Source: Lolium rigidum
Lineage: Eukaryota; Streptophyta; Magnoliopsida; Poales; Poaceae
Direction of reading: 5' to 3'
NCBI RefSeq assembly: GCF_022539505.1
Contig: NC_061512.1
Span: 147,729,962-147,793,961 of the forward strand
Length of the DNA stretch: 64,000 bases
The notes below the pieces were generated by a model. The model saw only the letters and a list, made by a program, of their open reading frames with translations, was not told where the DNA came from and did not search any database. The stretch's first letter is position 1. Each line of letters begins with the position of its first letter. A program made the translations under genes and the position numbers. Positions 10,521-22,237 of the stretch are shown piece by piece.

Positions 10521-11267
10521 TCGGCATTCGTCTAATTCTTCCTTCTCGAACATAGTAGTTCATTCTGACTTTCACCCAATTGTGACATCTCTTCTCCAAT
10601 AGTTCATTCTCGCATTCATCTAATTTATTCAACTTGGCAAACAGGCTTCCCACCGGAGGAAATGATTTGAAAACAAACATAGGGTTGGATATTTACTTAC
10701 ACGTACTCTAGAAATTTACATATTCCAGAAACATCTGTCAAGATATTAGACTATCTCTCTGTCAAGATATTTTAAGAATACTAAAGTTATCTCTAACGTG
10801 TATTAAATATATAACTATAAGTATATGTGGCATATACTAATCGGTTGAGGCATATGATTTTGCCTTTTATGTTTTCCTCGTATCCAAGAAAAATAAAGGT
10901 TATTGAAGTGTCGATATAAATTAAACAAGAATGTAAGGATCCTTGCAAAATGTGAATCGAATTGAGCAAGCATAGTTACAGTGGTAGACAACAAATTGTA
11001 TTGTAAAACCATCATACTTCAATAGTATGCACAGTTGTTACATAGTTAAGAATAAAATCAAAATAACTTCCGAGTTAGGATTCTAGAGGTTGATATGTGA
11101 GTACATAATGTGGTTAATTTCTATTTTGACTTTAGAGTGTGATTGATTTTGCTAAGTGTAATAATGAAACGGACTATTTTTGACACCATTCACACAAAAT
11201 GAGTTATAAAAAAGTAAAAAATGTAATTAATTTTGCTAAGTGTAATGGTGTCATTTATTAGTCTGAA
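10521..11267. other. No gene recognised
   Basis: AT-rich DNA. The word TTTTGCTAAGTGTAAT occurs twice (near 11147 and 11230) in direct orientation, without other features. Confidence 0.5.
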
Positions 11268-11296
11268 CTAGCATGGTGACCCGTGCAATTGCGCAG
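11268..11296 (-). mobile_element. Helitron-like 3' terminus facing left
   Basis: On the minus strand this reads GCGCAATTGCACGGGTCACC, then ATG and CTAG (11268-11271), followed by T. This is the grass Helitron 3' layout: a short hairpin, the CACGGG word, about ten bases, then CTAG before a T. The hairpin is weak (4 bp with a wobble). No matching 5' TC end was identified, so the body is undefined. Confidence 0.55.
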
Positions 11297-12992
11297 CTAG
11301 ATATATTATGTACTACTCATTATGTAGTATTGTATTCTAGATTTTAATTATTTTTATATTATGTAGTATTATATTCTAGATTTAAATATTTTTATACTAC
11401 CTAATTTATTGATGTGATATGTGATAGATATTTAATTACAGAATATATAATTGCAAAATATATGATGTTGCGGTTCAATGATTTTCGTCCGTGCTTGTGT
11501 AGTGCCTCACTGGTACATAATTGTCCCGTGGAAAAAAAAATATTAAGATCATTAGTTTGATGGGAATATTTTATTGTGAAAACAAAAGATCGATGAGGAG
11601 CCTATGTACTTATCCACTGTCTTTATGTTTCCCCTTTCTTCTTGGTGTTCAAACTTGCACCTATTTTTTAAATAAATTTTCCACCAGATTGAAATACTTT
11701 TTCTTTTGCACCTAAGTTGCGTGTTGTCTTACTCAACTGACATCATTGGTGGTGGTAATGTAGTTTGTTTTTGCGTGTATATCCTCATATCTGTGAGGTC
11801 TTGAACACATGATTCTCTTAATCACCCGATCACCGCCATCATAGACTATTATTTCTAAAACCAAGAAAACCCTGCCTACAATAAATGCATTATTGTCATC
11901 AATTTTTCTCGGAAAGTCTTGTTTTTATTTTACTTCTGGAATGAGATTCAATTGTAGTGAAGATGGTTAATGGGTCTATCATCAAATTTGAAGTCATTAA
12001 GGTCCAGGACGAACAAAGAAAACTAAGAGGAATAGGAAGTAATCTGTAGCAATTTAGTGAAAAGATGTAGATAGAAGATGAATACAAGAAAGCTTGCTCG
12101 TTGTTTGATGTTTTGACCTATATATGGATACAGTTAAAAATTTATTGAACAAAGGGAATGCAAGCCTCGCGGCTTGAACATCCTTCGAAGTACATACATG
12201 CTGCCAGATGTTAGAAGCCACTACACACGTTGAAGGGGATGAAGGATTTACATGAGACTGAGTCTTATCTTAAGTTACGAGGGGCACGAATAACGCTCTT
12301 CCTATATGAGACAATTTCATTTTCTTTAACATAAATATATGAAGAATTTAAATGAAATAATACTTAAGTCCTACTCGAGAGGCATACTGTCATTTACCCT
12401 TCAGTTTGGACATGCTTGCATCTGCCAGCTTACACCAAAAACCAAGAAGAATGTGCATTGAACAAATTCATATTGGTCTGATTTAGTGATTTTACAAAGT
12501 CTCACTAATTATTTTTATATCAAACATGTGCTTCAAAATATTGCTGAGAGGCTAAATAAGAAAACCGTTTACACCCAAATCATTTTGGTCACTGGATTAC
12601 ATCCAAATCATTTTAACCAAATGCCATCTAGATATTCTTTTTGCTCCAGTGGCAGCGCATGTCCGAGATGTTCAAATATTCAAATGGATTGTGTTTATAT
12701 GTTCAATAGAAAGGAATATTGTTTGCTCGTGGTTTGGATTAATCAGAAAAGAAGAATTTCTAAAGTTTTACATGTGTTTGTAGCATCCACATATTGTGAG
12801 ACAATAATACATCTAAAAAGAAAGGTTGTTGAGTTGATAGTTATGACAGAGGAGTAACAAAAGATCTAGAACTTGGAACCACATAGATGCATAACAATGT
12901 TGTTTTGTTATTGGTTCAGTATTATTGTACAATATTATATCTTTGATTTGTTTTGAATTTTCATAGTGTGTTGTGAATTATATATGTGCATT

Positions 12993-13039
12993 GAGAAATA
13001 AAATTGGACCCGTGGCAACCGCACGGGCATTTGTACTAG
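12993..13039 (+). mobile_element. Helitron-like 3' terminus facing right
   Basis: The hairpin CCCGTGGCAACCGCACGGG (13009-13027; stem CCCGTG/CACGGG) is followed by CATTTGTA and CTAG at 13036-13039, then T. This matches the published grass Helitron 3' pattern well. The 5' TCT(A/T)TACTA terminus was not found upstream. The DNA between 11272 and 12990 is AT-rich with no recognised gene and probably belongs to one or both of these elements. Confidence 0.7.
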
Positions 13040-13316
13040 TAGACTATTATTTCTAATTGAGCCTAGGTTGTTTTCCGTTAGCCAAACTTTTTCACATTAA
13101 ATGACTTTTTTTGCGTCAAATGTTATACTTGACGTGACAACATTTTTTTTTGTGTTTTTTCTTCATACAATATGCTCATTTGAACAATGAAATATAGCAT
13201 TGATACATCATTATTCTTACTCGACCTCCGATATGTACCTTAGGTGCTACACGAAGAGTTGATGTTTCTTGGCTAATCAGTCGTATTAGTGAATAGGTAT
13301 GTCTTCGCCTCATGAT
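13040..13316. other. Spacer left of the Angela insertion
   Basis: Low-copy-like AT-rich DNA with no features. It begins with a 16-bp direct copy (13040-13055) of 11842-11857. Confidence 0.5.
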
Positions 13317-13321
13317 TGTCG

Positions 13322-14835
13322 TGTTGGAGATATGCCCAAGAGGCAATAATAAAAGTGGTTATTATATATCTTTATGTTTATGATAAATGTTTATATACCA
13401 TACTATAATTGTATTAACCGAAACATTGATACATGTGTGATATGTAAACAACAAAGAGTCCCTAGTATGCCTCTTAACTAGCTTGTTGATTAATAGATGA
13501 TTAGTTTCATAATCATGAACATTGGATGTTATTAATAACAAGGTTATATCATTATGTGAATGATGTAATGGACACACCCAATTAAGCGTAGCATAAGATC
13601 ACGTCATTAAGTTATTTGCTATAAGCTTTCGATACATAGTTACCTAGTCCTTATGACCATGAGATCATGTAAATCACTTATACCGGAAAGGTACTTTGAT
13701 TACATCAAACACCACTCGCGTAAATGGGTGGTTATAAAGGTGGGATTAAGTATCCGGAAAGTATGAGTTGAGGCATATGGATCAACAGTGGGATTTGTCC
13801 ATCCCGATGACGGATAGATATACTCCGGGCCCTCTCGGTGGAATGTCGTCTAATGTCTTGCAAGCATATGAATAAGTTCATAAGAGACCACATACCACGG
13901 TACGAGTAAAGAGTACTTGTCAGAGACGAGGTTGAACAAGGTATAGAGTGATACCGATGATCAAACCTCGGACAAGTAAAATATCGCGTGACAAAGGGAA
14001 TTGGTATCGTATGTGAATGGTTCATTCGATCACTAAAGTCATCGTTGGATATGTGGGAGCCATTATGGATCTCCAGATCCCGCTATTGGTTATTGGTCGG
14101 AGTGAGTACTCAACCATGTCCGCATAGTTCACGAACCGTAGGGTGACACACTTAAAGTTGGATGTTGAAATGGTAGAACTTGAATATGGAATGGAGTTCG
14201 AATATTTGTTCGGAGTCCCGGATGAGATCCCGGACATCACGAGGAGTTCCGGAATGGTCCGGAGAATAAGATTCATATATATGAAGTCATTTTATAAGAT
14301 TTAAAATGATCCGGAAGGTTCTATGGAAGGTTCTAGAAGGTTCTAGAAAAGTCCGGAAGAAACCACTAAGGAAGGCGGAGTCCCGGAGGGACTCCACCTC
14401 CCATGGCCGGCCAACCCTAAGGGGAAGGAGTCCCAAGTGGACTCCCCAAAGGGGGCCGGCCACCCCCCCCACATGGAAGGGGGGAATCCCACCCCAAGTG
14501 GGATTCCCACCTTGGGTAGGTTTTCCTATCACATGGAAGGTTTTTGGTTCGGGTCTTACTCGGAGACTTGTAGTCCAACACTTGGGGCTTCCACCTATAT
14601 AATGAGGGGCCAAGGGGAGGGGGCCGGCCACCCCAAGACCACAAGGTGGCCGCACCCCTTAGTGGCCGGCGCCCCCCTCTCCCAAACCCTAGCGGCCTCT
14701 CTCCTCCACCACATCCCGCACGCTTAGCGAAGCTCCGCCGGGTTTCTCCACCGCCACCGACACCACGCCGTCGTGCTGTCGGATTCAAGAGGAGCTACTA
14801 CTTCCGCTGCCTGCTGGAACGGGGAGGTGGACGTC
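13322..14835 (+). mobile_element. Angela 5' LTR, left part
   Basis: The first 1514 bp of the LTR, from TG at 13322 to the ACGTC target site at 14831-14835 where the LTR cluster inserted. With the right part at 32629-32892 the LTR totals about 1.78 kb, the usual size for Angela/BARE. It matches 56547 onwards of the 3' LTR with few differences. It contains the TATATAA box at 14596-14602. Confidence 0.93.
14596..14602 (+). promoter_or_regulatory. Angela 5' LTR TATA box
   Basis: TATATAA lies in the context CCACCTATATAATGAGGGGC, which is conserved in the 3' LTR. BARE-type LTRs are known to start transcription downstream of such a box. The transcript unit is destroyed here by the insertion 230 bp downstream. 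Confidence 0.7.
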
Positions 14836-17800
14836 TGTGACGCCTCGGAACCGGTATCCTGAGGATCCCAGCGAACCCGCTGAAATCCGCACGATATCGA
14901 TTCAGAGACGCCCTCCGACACGACGTGCGCGACGAATCACACACGTGATGCCAGAGGAATTAACACGAGCGGTAACATTACAACAGGATTACAATAGAGC
15001 CCACAAGATACATATATTACAACAACAACTCCAACGAGTCAAGATACAAATATACAGTACAAAGATCCGAATCATACAGAAGATCGAATACGTCCGAGTA
15101 CGGACAAGATACAAATTGGACTAAGAGTCCGGAAGATAACCAGTGGTGTCCATAACCCTGCCCAGGCCAAGCCGGAAGGGTAACCCCTTGCTAACGTCGT
15201 CATCTTGTACTTGTCGAAGTCGGGCCATCGGTTGCCGACAAAAGGGAGGAAGCAAAAGAGAAAGGGAAAAGGCGAGAGTAAGTACCAAGGAACGAACTCC
15301 GGCACGTACTTAGCGAGACTGGAAATGGCTATGCTCGCCGAGCGAGTATAAATATATATCGCCTGGGGCTATATGGTAGGTTTAGCGGCAGCAAAACTAT
15401 AATCAATAGAGACACGCTACAACATCCGTCTACTCAGAGAAGATAAGAGAGCGCACAAAGTAACAGATAAATACTACACAAACATAACCCAGCCGATTAC
15501 ACATATCCCCTTCAACAATTGCGAAGAGGCAATGTAAAAGGCACTCAACGGTGGACAAGTTTTATTAGGTATCGGTTGTAGTAATGCTATATTACTACAC
15601 AAGTTATTAACAGATTATTAGCAACAAGATAACGGTGTAAGTTGTTCTATGATCAAGCTATACAATTCCAAGTCGTCCATAACCGCGGACACGGCTTATC
15701 GATAAGATGTACACCCTGCAGGGGTTGCCCAAATGTAACCATACGCATGCTCGACCCGCTTCTTACAGGCGATGTCTCACAACAAGACCGTTCCCAGTTC
15801 AACAAGAAAGTCTAGGGGGGCCACCCAACTAAGCTACCGGTAACGAAATCCGGCCGTACTCCGAAGCAGACTCAGAGGTTTGCGCCGGCGGCTAGGCGTG
15901 CAAACCACACGCTTCGCTAAACGTCCCGCAAGGTACAGTACAGAATATAAACACCCGAATGCAACAGGAAGTAAACAACCGAAGGCAACAGTATATAAAC
16001 ATGCATGCGCCAAATAAAACCAAGGTTGTGGCCCCCTTTTCAACTAACTTGAGAAAAGGTAATGGGTGAGGGGGGTCCCAATAATCGTCCCCACGCATGG
16101 GTAGAGCGCTCAATCTCGGAACAGATAACAAGAACTCGGGTCCTAGGGGACATTAGCGAGTCAAAGTTCCGATGCTTTCGCAAAGGGGCTCACAGATGCC
16201 TCTTCTTACAATAAAGTAAAGTATGATTATCTCCAACAACTGATATAGCATGTGATAACCTCCCAACAACCCAACATATCCCGATATCAGATCGAGATAA
16301 CAACAGAGCATAAACACGCCTACGACTCGCAAGGCTAAAACATCAAGCAACGGCTATGGTTAAGGAATGATACATATAGGATTATTATGGTAAACAAGTG
16401 GAATAGGACACGTGACTCGATAAAGAAGCGCAACATAAGGATAGCAATGCGAGGGAGAGAGTAAAATAGGTGAAGAGAGAGGGCTCGCCTGTGAAAAGCT
16501 GCAGGAGAACTTGTCGGAGAACTCGTCGTATCTCACATCAACACTTCGTGATCCTATCCGCGAAGAAGCAAATGCTGGACAAACAACGGATGCAAATCTT
16601 ACTACTACGGCAAAAGAATCAGCATGATCATGATATAATATGCATGGCATGACAAACATGATGCGATGCAACTTATCCATATTAATCGGAGTCGGAAACC
16701 CGGACAAGCAAATTAGGTTGGAGTTGCATTTGTACCGACAAAGTTAAGGGTGGATTAGCATAGCAAACATGGCAGGGTGAGCTACTTCAATATTAAACGG
16801 AGCGGGGAAAACCTAGTTGGAATTCTGAAATACTCCGCATACATGTGAGGTGGAAATGCACAAACTATCACGGCGCGACATGATGCGAGATGCAAACAGA
16901 TGAACGGATGGCATATTAATGTTCAGCACATTTTTCTGATCAAAAATCATATACAACACTTTTAATTTTGAATTACCATTTAAAAGTTATTAGCAGATTG
17001 GTATTTGTTATTCAAAAAGTAATTAAACAGATTTATTTTAAATGGAAAGGGCTCAGAAATAATTACTGTAAAGGGGGAAGGGCTCCGGGTTCATTTGTAA
17101 AAGGGCCAGGGGGTTTTCATGGAATCTGTCAGGGGGAGGGCTGTGGGTTGAGAGAACAGAACATGCAGGAGGCTAGATGCAAAACGTTTTAGATCTGGAT
17201 CTGGGATTGTTTTCTCACCGAAGAGTTGCCTAGCCCAGAGGATGACGAACGGGCCCCGCGATGCCAGCGTGGCTGCCAGCGTGGCTGCCAGCGTGGTGAA
17301 GCATGAGTGTATGCACCGAAGGTGCTCGATGCCTGGCGCGGCGAGGGGAACAGCGGTGACCACCGCAGGGCGGCATGGCGCGCGCGGGCGAAGTAGTGGG
17401 TTCCTCGACGCGCGCGTGGGTGCCTCGGATGCGCCTTGTCGGCGCGGACGTGAAGGAGGCGAAGCTGTCGTCGGGGTGTCGCCGGAAGATCGCCGGCGTC
17501 GTGTACCTGCGGCGGCACCGGTAGGTCACCACGGTGAAGAATCAAGATAGGAAGCAAAGGAAGAGAAGAGGGTGTCCAGGGGGTGCGCGGGGTTACCCTG
17601 AAGCTCGAGAAGGGGCCGGCATGGCCGGAGGTGGGCGAACGGCGCCTGAATCGACGACAGACGCCGCCGGAGTCGGAGAAGGGAACCGCGATTTGGCGTC
17701 AAATTGAGGGGCTCGGGGTCGATACCTTGCAGCATGAGGTAGAGTAAGACGAGGCACACCCGATGGTGCCCTCAGAACGGCGAGGGAAGGTCCGTAGCGA

Positions 17801-18532
17801 CAGGGACAACGGCGGCCGGTGGCGGAGGCTCTCGGTGCTCACAGAGAAAATGAAACTGGGGGGGTTGCGGCACGAGAGGGGAAAGGGAGGAGGGTTGGTG
17901 GCTAGGGTTTCTGGAGGCGTCGTGGGGAAGGGGTAAAAGGGGAGGGAGCAGGTGAGGTGCGGTGGTGGGCGAGGAGGACCACTGCCTCCTCAGGCACATG
18001 GCGTGACCGCGCCAGGGGAAGGCGACAATACGAGGGGCAGCCTCTCCTCGAAGCGGTATGGTGGCAAGGTGGGCTGGGTCGGGCCGACTCGGGCCAGAGG
18101 GGAAGAAGGCCAGGCGCTGGGCTGAAGGTGGGCCACCGGGTGGGTTGGGCTGCTCGGTTTGGAAGAGAGAGGAAGAGAGATGGGCTGGGGAGAGAGAGAG
18201 GCCCAGGGAGGTGGGGTTGGTTCGGCCTGGGCTGCTGCCAGGCCTGGCCGGTTAGCTGGGTCTCTCTCCCCTCTTTTTAAAACATTTTTTTATTATTTTC
18301 TGTTTGTTTCCAAACCTTTTAAAAATAGTTTTTAGCCCAGAAAAATAAGCACAAAAATAGGGTTTAATTTTGGGATAAAAGAGAGAGGATAACTCTTGCA
18401 ATAAGAATAGAGTTTAATAAAAATAATTTTGGGGTTTAAAATATGCATGATGATATGATGCATATGCGATGATGATGCATAAAAGAAAAGAAACAAACAA
18501 AATATAATAGGGGTATATCCGGGGCCGTTACA
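14836..18532 (-). mobile_element. LTR copy I (alpha subtype, minus orientation)
   Basis: A complete 3697-bp LTR read on the minus strand: TGTAACGG at 18532 going left to CGTCACA at 14836. It is near-identical to copy V over 16912-18532. It has a GC-rich core (17230-18280) with several overlapping GC-driven open frames that I do not treat as genes. A 12-bp unit GTGGCTGCCAGC is present one more time here (17270-17296) than in copy V. Confidence 0.88.
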
Positions 18533-18536
18533 ATAT

Positions 18537-21500
18537 TGTAACGGCCCCGGGTAGTACCCCTAATAGTTTTTCTCTGTTCTTTTCTTTTTGTGCATCATCA
18601 TGGCATCATGCATCATATCATCCATGTTTTATCAAATAAAATTATTTTTATAAACTTCCCTTGTCCTCTCTTTTAAATAAAACCTAAGTCTCTCTCTCAT
18701 AATTCTTATTTTATAATTAAGCCTTTCCAACAAATAAATTTAAAATATAAAGTGTGCTTTGTTTTGGTAACCAATAAAGTAAATACTTTGAAAAACTTAT
18801 TTGAATCTCGCTCTCATCTTCGAATCGATTCAAAACAGAATTAGAATTGATTTCAAATGTTCAGCAAATTAAAACAGAAAAGAAAACCCCCTCCTCCCTG
18901 GGCTTCTCTCTCCCTGGCCCGTCATCCTCTCTCCCTTCCCTCTCCTTCCAGCAGCCCACCTCTCCAGCTCCTCCGGCCACCTTTCTTTTCTCCTTACCGG
19001 CCCAAGCCCACGCCTCTTTTGGCCATTGTACCGTTTCGTGACGGAGAGAATCCTCCTGTCGCTTTCTTCCTCACGCTAGACGCGTGCTTTCTTTTTCGCC
19101 ATGGCTCTGGACCACGCCAACCACACCGCTGCGGCCACCTGCTCCCTCCTCCTCTCTTTTAATCCCCGTCCGAACCGCGGAAACCCTAGTGCCCCTCTTC
19201 TTCCCTTCCTCGCGCCGCCGTTTTCCCCCCTTCTTCTTCTCTACGAAAAACCCCACAGCAACCACCCTCTCCGCCACGCCGCCGCCGCTACAGACTGCCC
19301 CGCACCACGCCGCCACCACGTTGAGCTCCGCCTTGACGCCCTCTTCATCCCCGTGCAAAGAATCGAGTCAGGGCGCTCTGAATCCTCGCCAATTCGCGAT
19401 TCCCTTCTCCGACTCCGGCGGTCGATTTCCTCGATTCCGGCCACTGTGGTCCTCCTCCGGCCGTTCTGAGTTCACCTCGAGCCTCAGGGTAAGCCCGCGC
19501 ATCTTGTAGACGTTGTTTCCCTCTCTTTTGCTTCCTATTTCCTCCTCCACCGTGGTGACCTACCGGTGCCGCCGCAGATACACGACGCCGGCGGTCTTCC
19601 GGCGACACCCCGACGATAGCTCCGCCTCCTTCACGTCCGCGCCGACAAGGCGCATCCGAGGCACCCACGCGCGCGTCGAGGAACCCACTGCTTCGCTCGC
19701 GCACGCCATGCCGCCCTGCGGTGGTCACCACCGTTTCCCTCGCCGCGCCCGGCATCGAGCACCTTCGGTGCATACACGCACGCATCGCCACATTGGCCTC
19801 CACGTCGACCCGGGGCCCCATCCGTCATCCTCTCGGGCTAAGCCCATCCTCGGTGAGAAACTGTTTCTCAGATCCAGATCTAGCTGTTTCGCATCTGGCC
19901 CCCTATATCTTTCAAAGCACCAACCCGCAGCCCCTAGCGCGGACGCTTTTCAGCATAACCCCCTGGCCCTTATAAAAACTAACCCGGGGTCCTTCCCCCT
20001 TTCTGGAAATTATTTCCAGGCCCTTTTCTATTTAAATAAATCTGTTTCTATATTTTAAAATGCTGAAAAACTATTTCCTTAATAACTTTTAATCTGTAAT
20101 TCATATGAAAAAGTGTTATATATGAAAATTGTTCAGAAAAATGAGAGGAACAAGAATATGCCATCCATGCTTGCTGTTGCATAATGCATCATATAAATTC
20201 GTGATAGTTTGCATTATCACCTAATATGGAATATGTGGGATATTATATAAATGTTGTCCCGGTTCCATTTAACTTTGATGTAGCTCACCCCTGCCATGTT
20301 TGCTATGCTAATCCACCCTTAACTTTGACGATAGAAAATGCAACTCCAACCTAATTTGCTTGTCCGGGGTTCCGACTCCGATTAATATGGATAAGTGCAT
20401 CGCATCATATCTGCCATGTCATGCATATAATTTTGATCATGCTGGATCTTCTTTATCCGTAGTAGTAAGACTTGCATCCGTTGTGTGTACCAGCATTTGA
20501 TTCTTCCCGGATAGGATCACGAAGTGTTGATGTGAGATACGACGAGTTCTCCGACAAGTTCTTCTGCAGCTTTTCACAGGCGAGCCCTCTCTCTTCACCT
20601 ATTATACTCTCTCCCTCGCACTGCTATCCTTATGTTGCGATTCTTTATCGAGTCACGTGTCCTATACCACTTGTTTACCATAATAATCCTATATGCACCA
20701 TTCCTTATCCATAGCCGTTGCTTGATGTTTGAGCCTTGCGAGTCGTAGGTGTTTTTAGGTTATGTTGTTTATCTCGATCTGTTATCGAGATATGTTGGGT
20801 TATTGAGAGGTTATCACATGCTATATCAGTTGTTGGAGATACACATGCTTTACTTAATTGTTAACAAGTAAAATTGTAAGCAGAGGCATCTGTGAGCCCC
20901 TTTGCGAAAGCATCGGAACTTTGACTTGCTAATGTCCCCTAGGATCCGAGTTCTTGTTATCTGTTCCGAGATTGAGCGCTCTACCCATGCGTGGGGACGA
21001 TTATTGGGACCCCCTCACCCATTACCTTTTCTCAAGTCGCTTGAAAAGGGGGCCACAACCTTGGTTTTATTTTCCTATGCCATGTATGCCATGCTTTACT
21101 TACTTCTTGTTGCCTTCTGGGTGTTTATATTCTCGTACCGTACCCCGCGGAACGTTTAGCGAAGCGTGTGGTTTGCACGCCTAGCCGCTAACGCAAACCC
21201 CGAGTCCGCTTCGAGTACGGCCGGACTTCGTCACGGGTAGCTTAGTCGGGTGGCCCCCTAGACTTTCTTGTTGAACTGGGAACGGTCTTGTTGTGAGACA
21301 TCCACCTGTCGTTAGTGGGTCGAGCATGCGTATGGTTACATTTGGGCAACCCCCGCAGGTGTACATCTTATCGATAAGCCGTGTCCGCGGTTATGGACGA
21401 CTTGGAGCTGTATGACTTGATCATAGAACAACTTACACCTTTATGTTGATGCTAATAATTTGCTAATAACTTGTGTAGTAATATAGCATTATTACAATGG

Positions 21501-22230
21501 CTACCTAATAAAACTTGTCCACCGTTGAGTGCCTTTTACATTGCCTCTTCGCTTTGTTGAAGGGGATATGTGTATTTGGTTGGGTTATGTTTGTGTAGTA
21601 TTTATCTGTTACCTTATGCGCTCTCTTATCTTATCTGAGTAGACGGATGTTGTAGTGTGTCTCTATTGGTTATAGTTTTGCTGCCGCTAAACCTACCATA
21701 TAGCCCCGTGCGATATATATATATACTCGCTCGGCGAGCATAGCCATTTCTAGTCTCGCTAAGTACGTGCCGGAGTTCGTTCCTTGGTACTTACTCTCGC
21801 CTTTTCCCTTTCTCTTTTGCTTCATCCCTTTTGTCGCAACCGATGGCCCGACTTTGACAGTACGAGATGACGACGTTAGCAAGGTTACCCTTCCGGCTTG
21901 GCCTCGGGCAGGGTTATGGACGCCATCGGTTATCTTCGGGACTCTTAGTCCAATTTGTATCTTGTCCGTACTCGACGTATTCGATCTTCTGTATGAATTG
22001 GATCTTTGTATTGTATATTTGTATCTTGACTCGTTGGAGTCGTTGTTGTAATACATGTATCTTGTGGGCTCTATTGTAATCCTGTTGTAATGTTACCGCT
22101 CGTGTTAATTCCTCTGGCATCACGTGTGTGATTCGTCGCGCACGTCGTGTCGGAGGGCGTCTCTGAATCGATATCGTGCGGATTTCGGCGGGATCGCTGG
22201 AATCCTCATGCTACCGGTTCCGGGGCGTCA
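18537..22230 (+). mobile_element. LTR copy II (alpha subtype, plus orientation)
   Basis: It starts TGTAACGGCCCCGGG only 4 bp (ATAT) after the end of copy I, making a head-to-head inverted repeat. It ends GGGGCGTCA at 22230. It shares the alpha-type core with I (for example the CGGCGACACCCCGACGA segment) but is clearly diverged from it. No PBS or PPT adjoins it, so it is either a solo LTR or a recombination remnant. Confidence 0.85.
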
Positions 22231-22237
22231 CTAGTAT

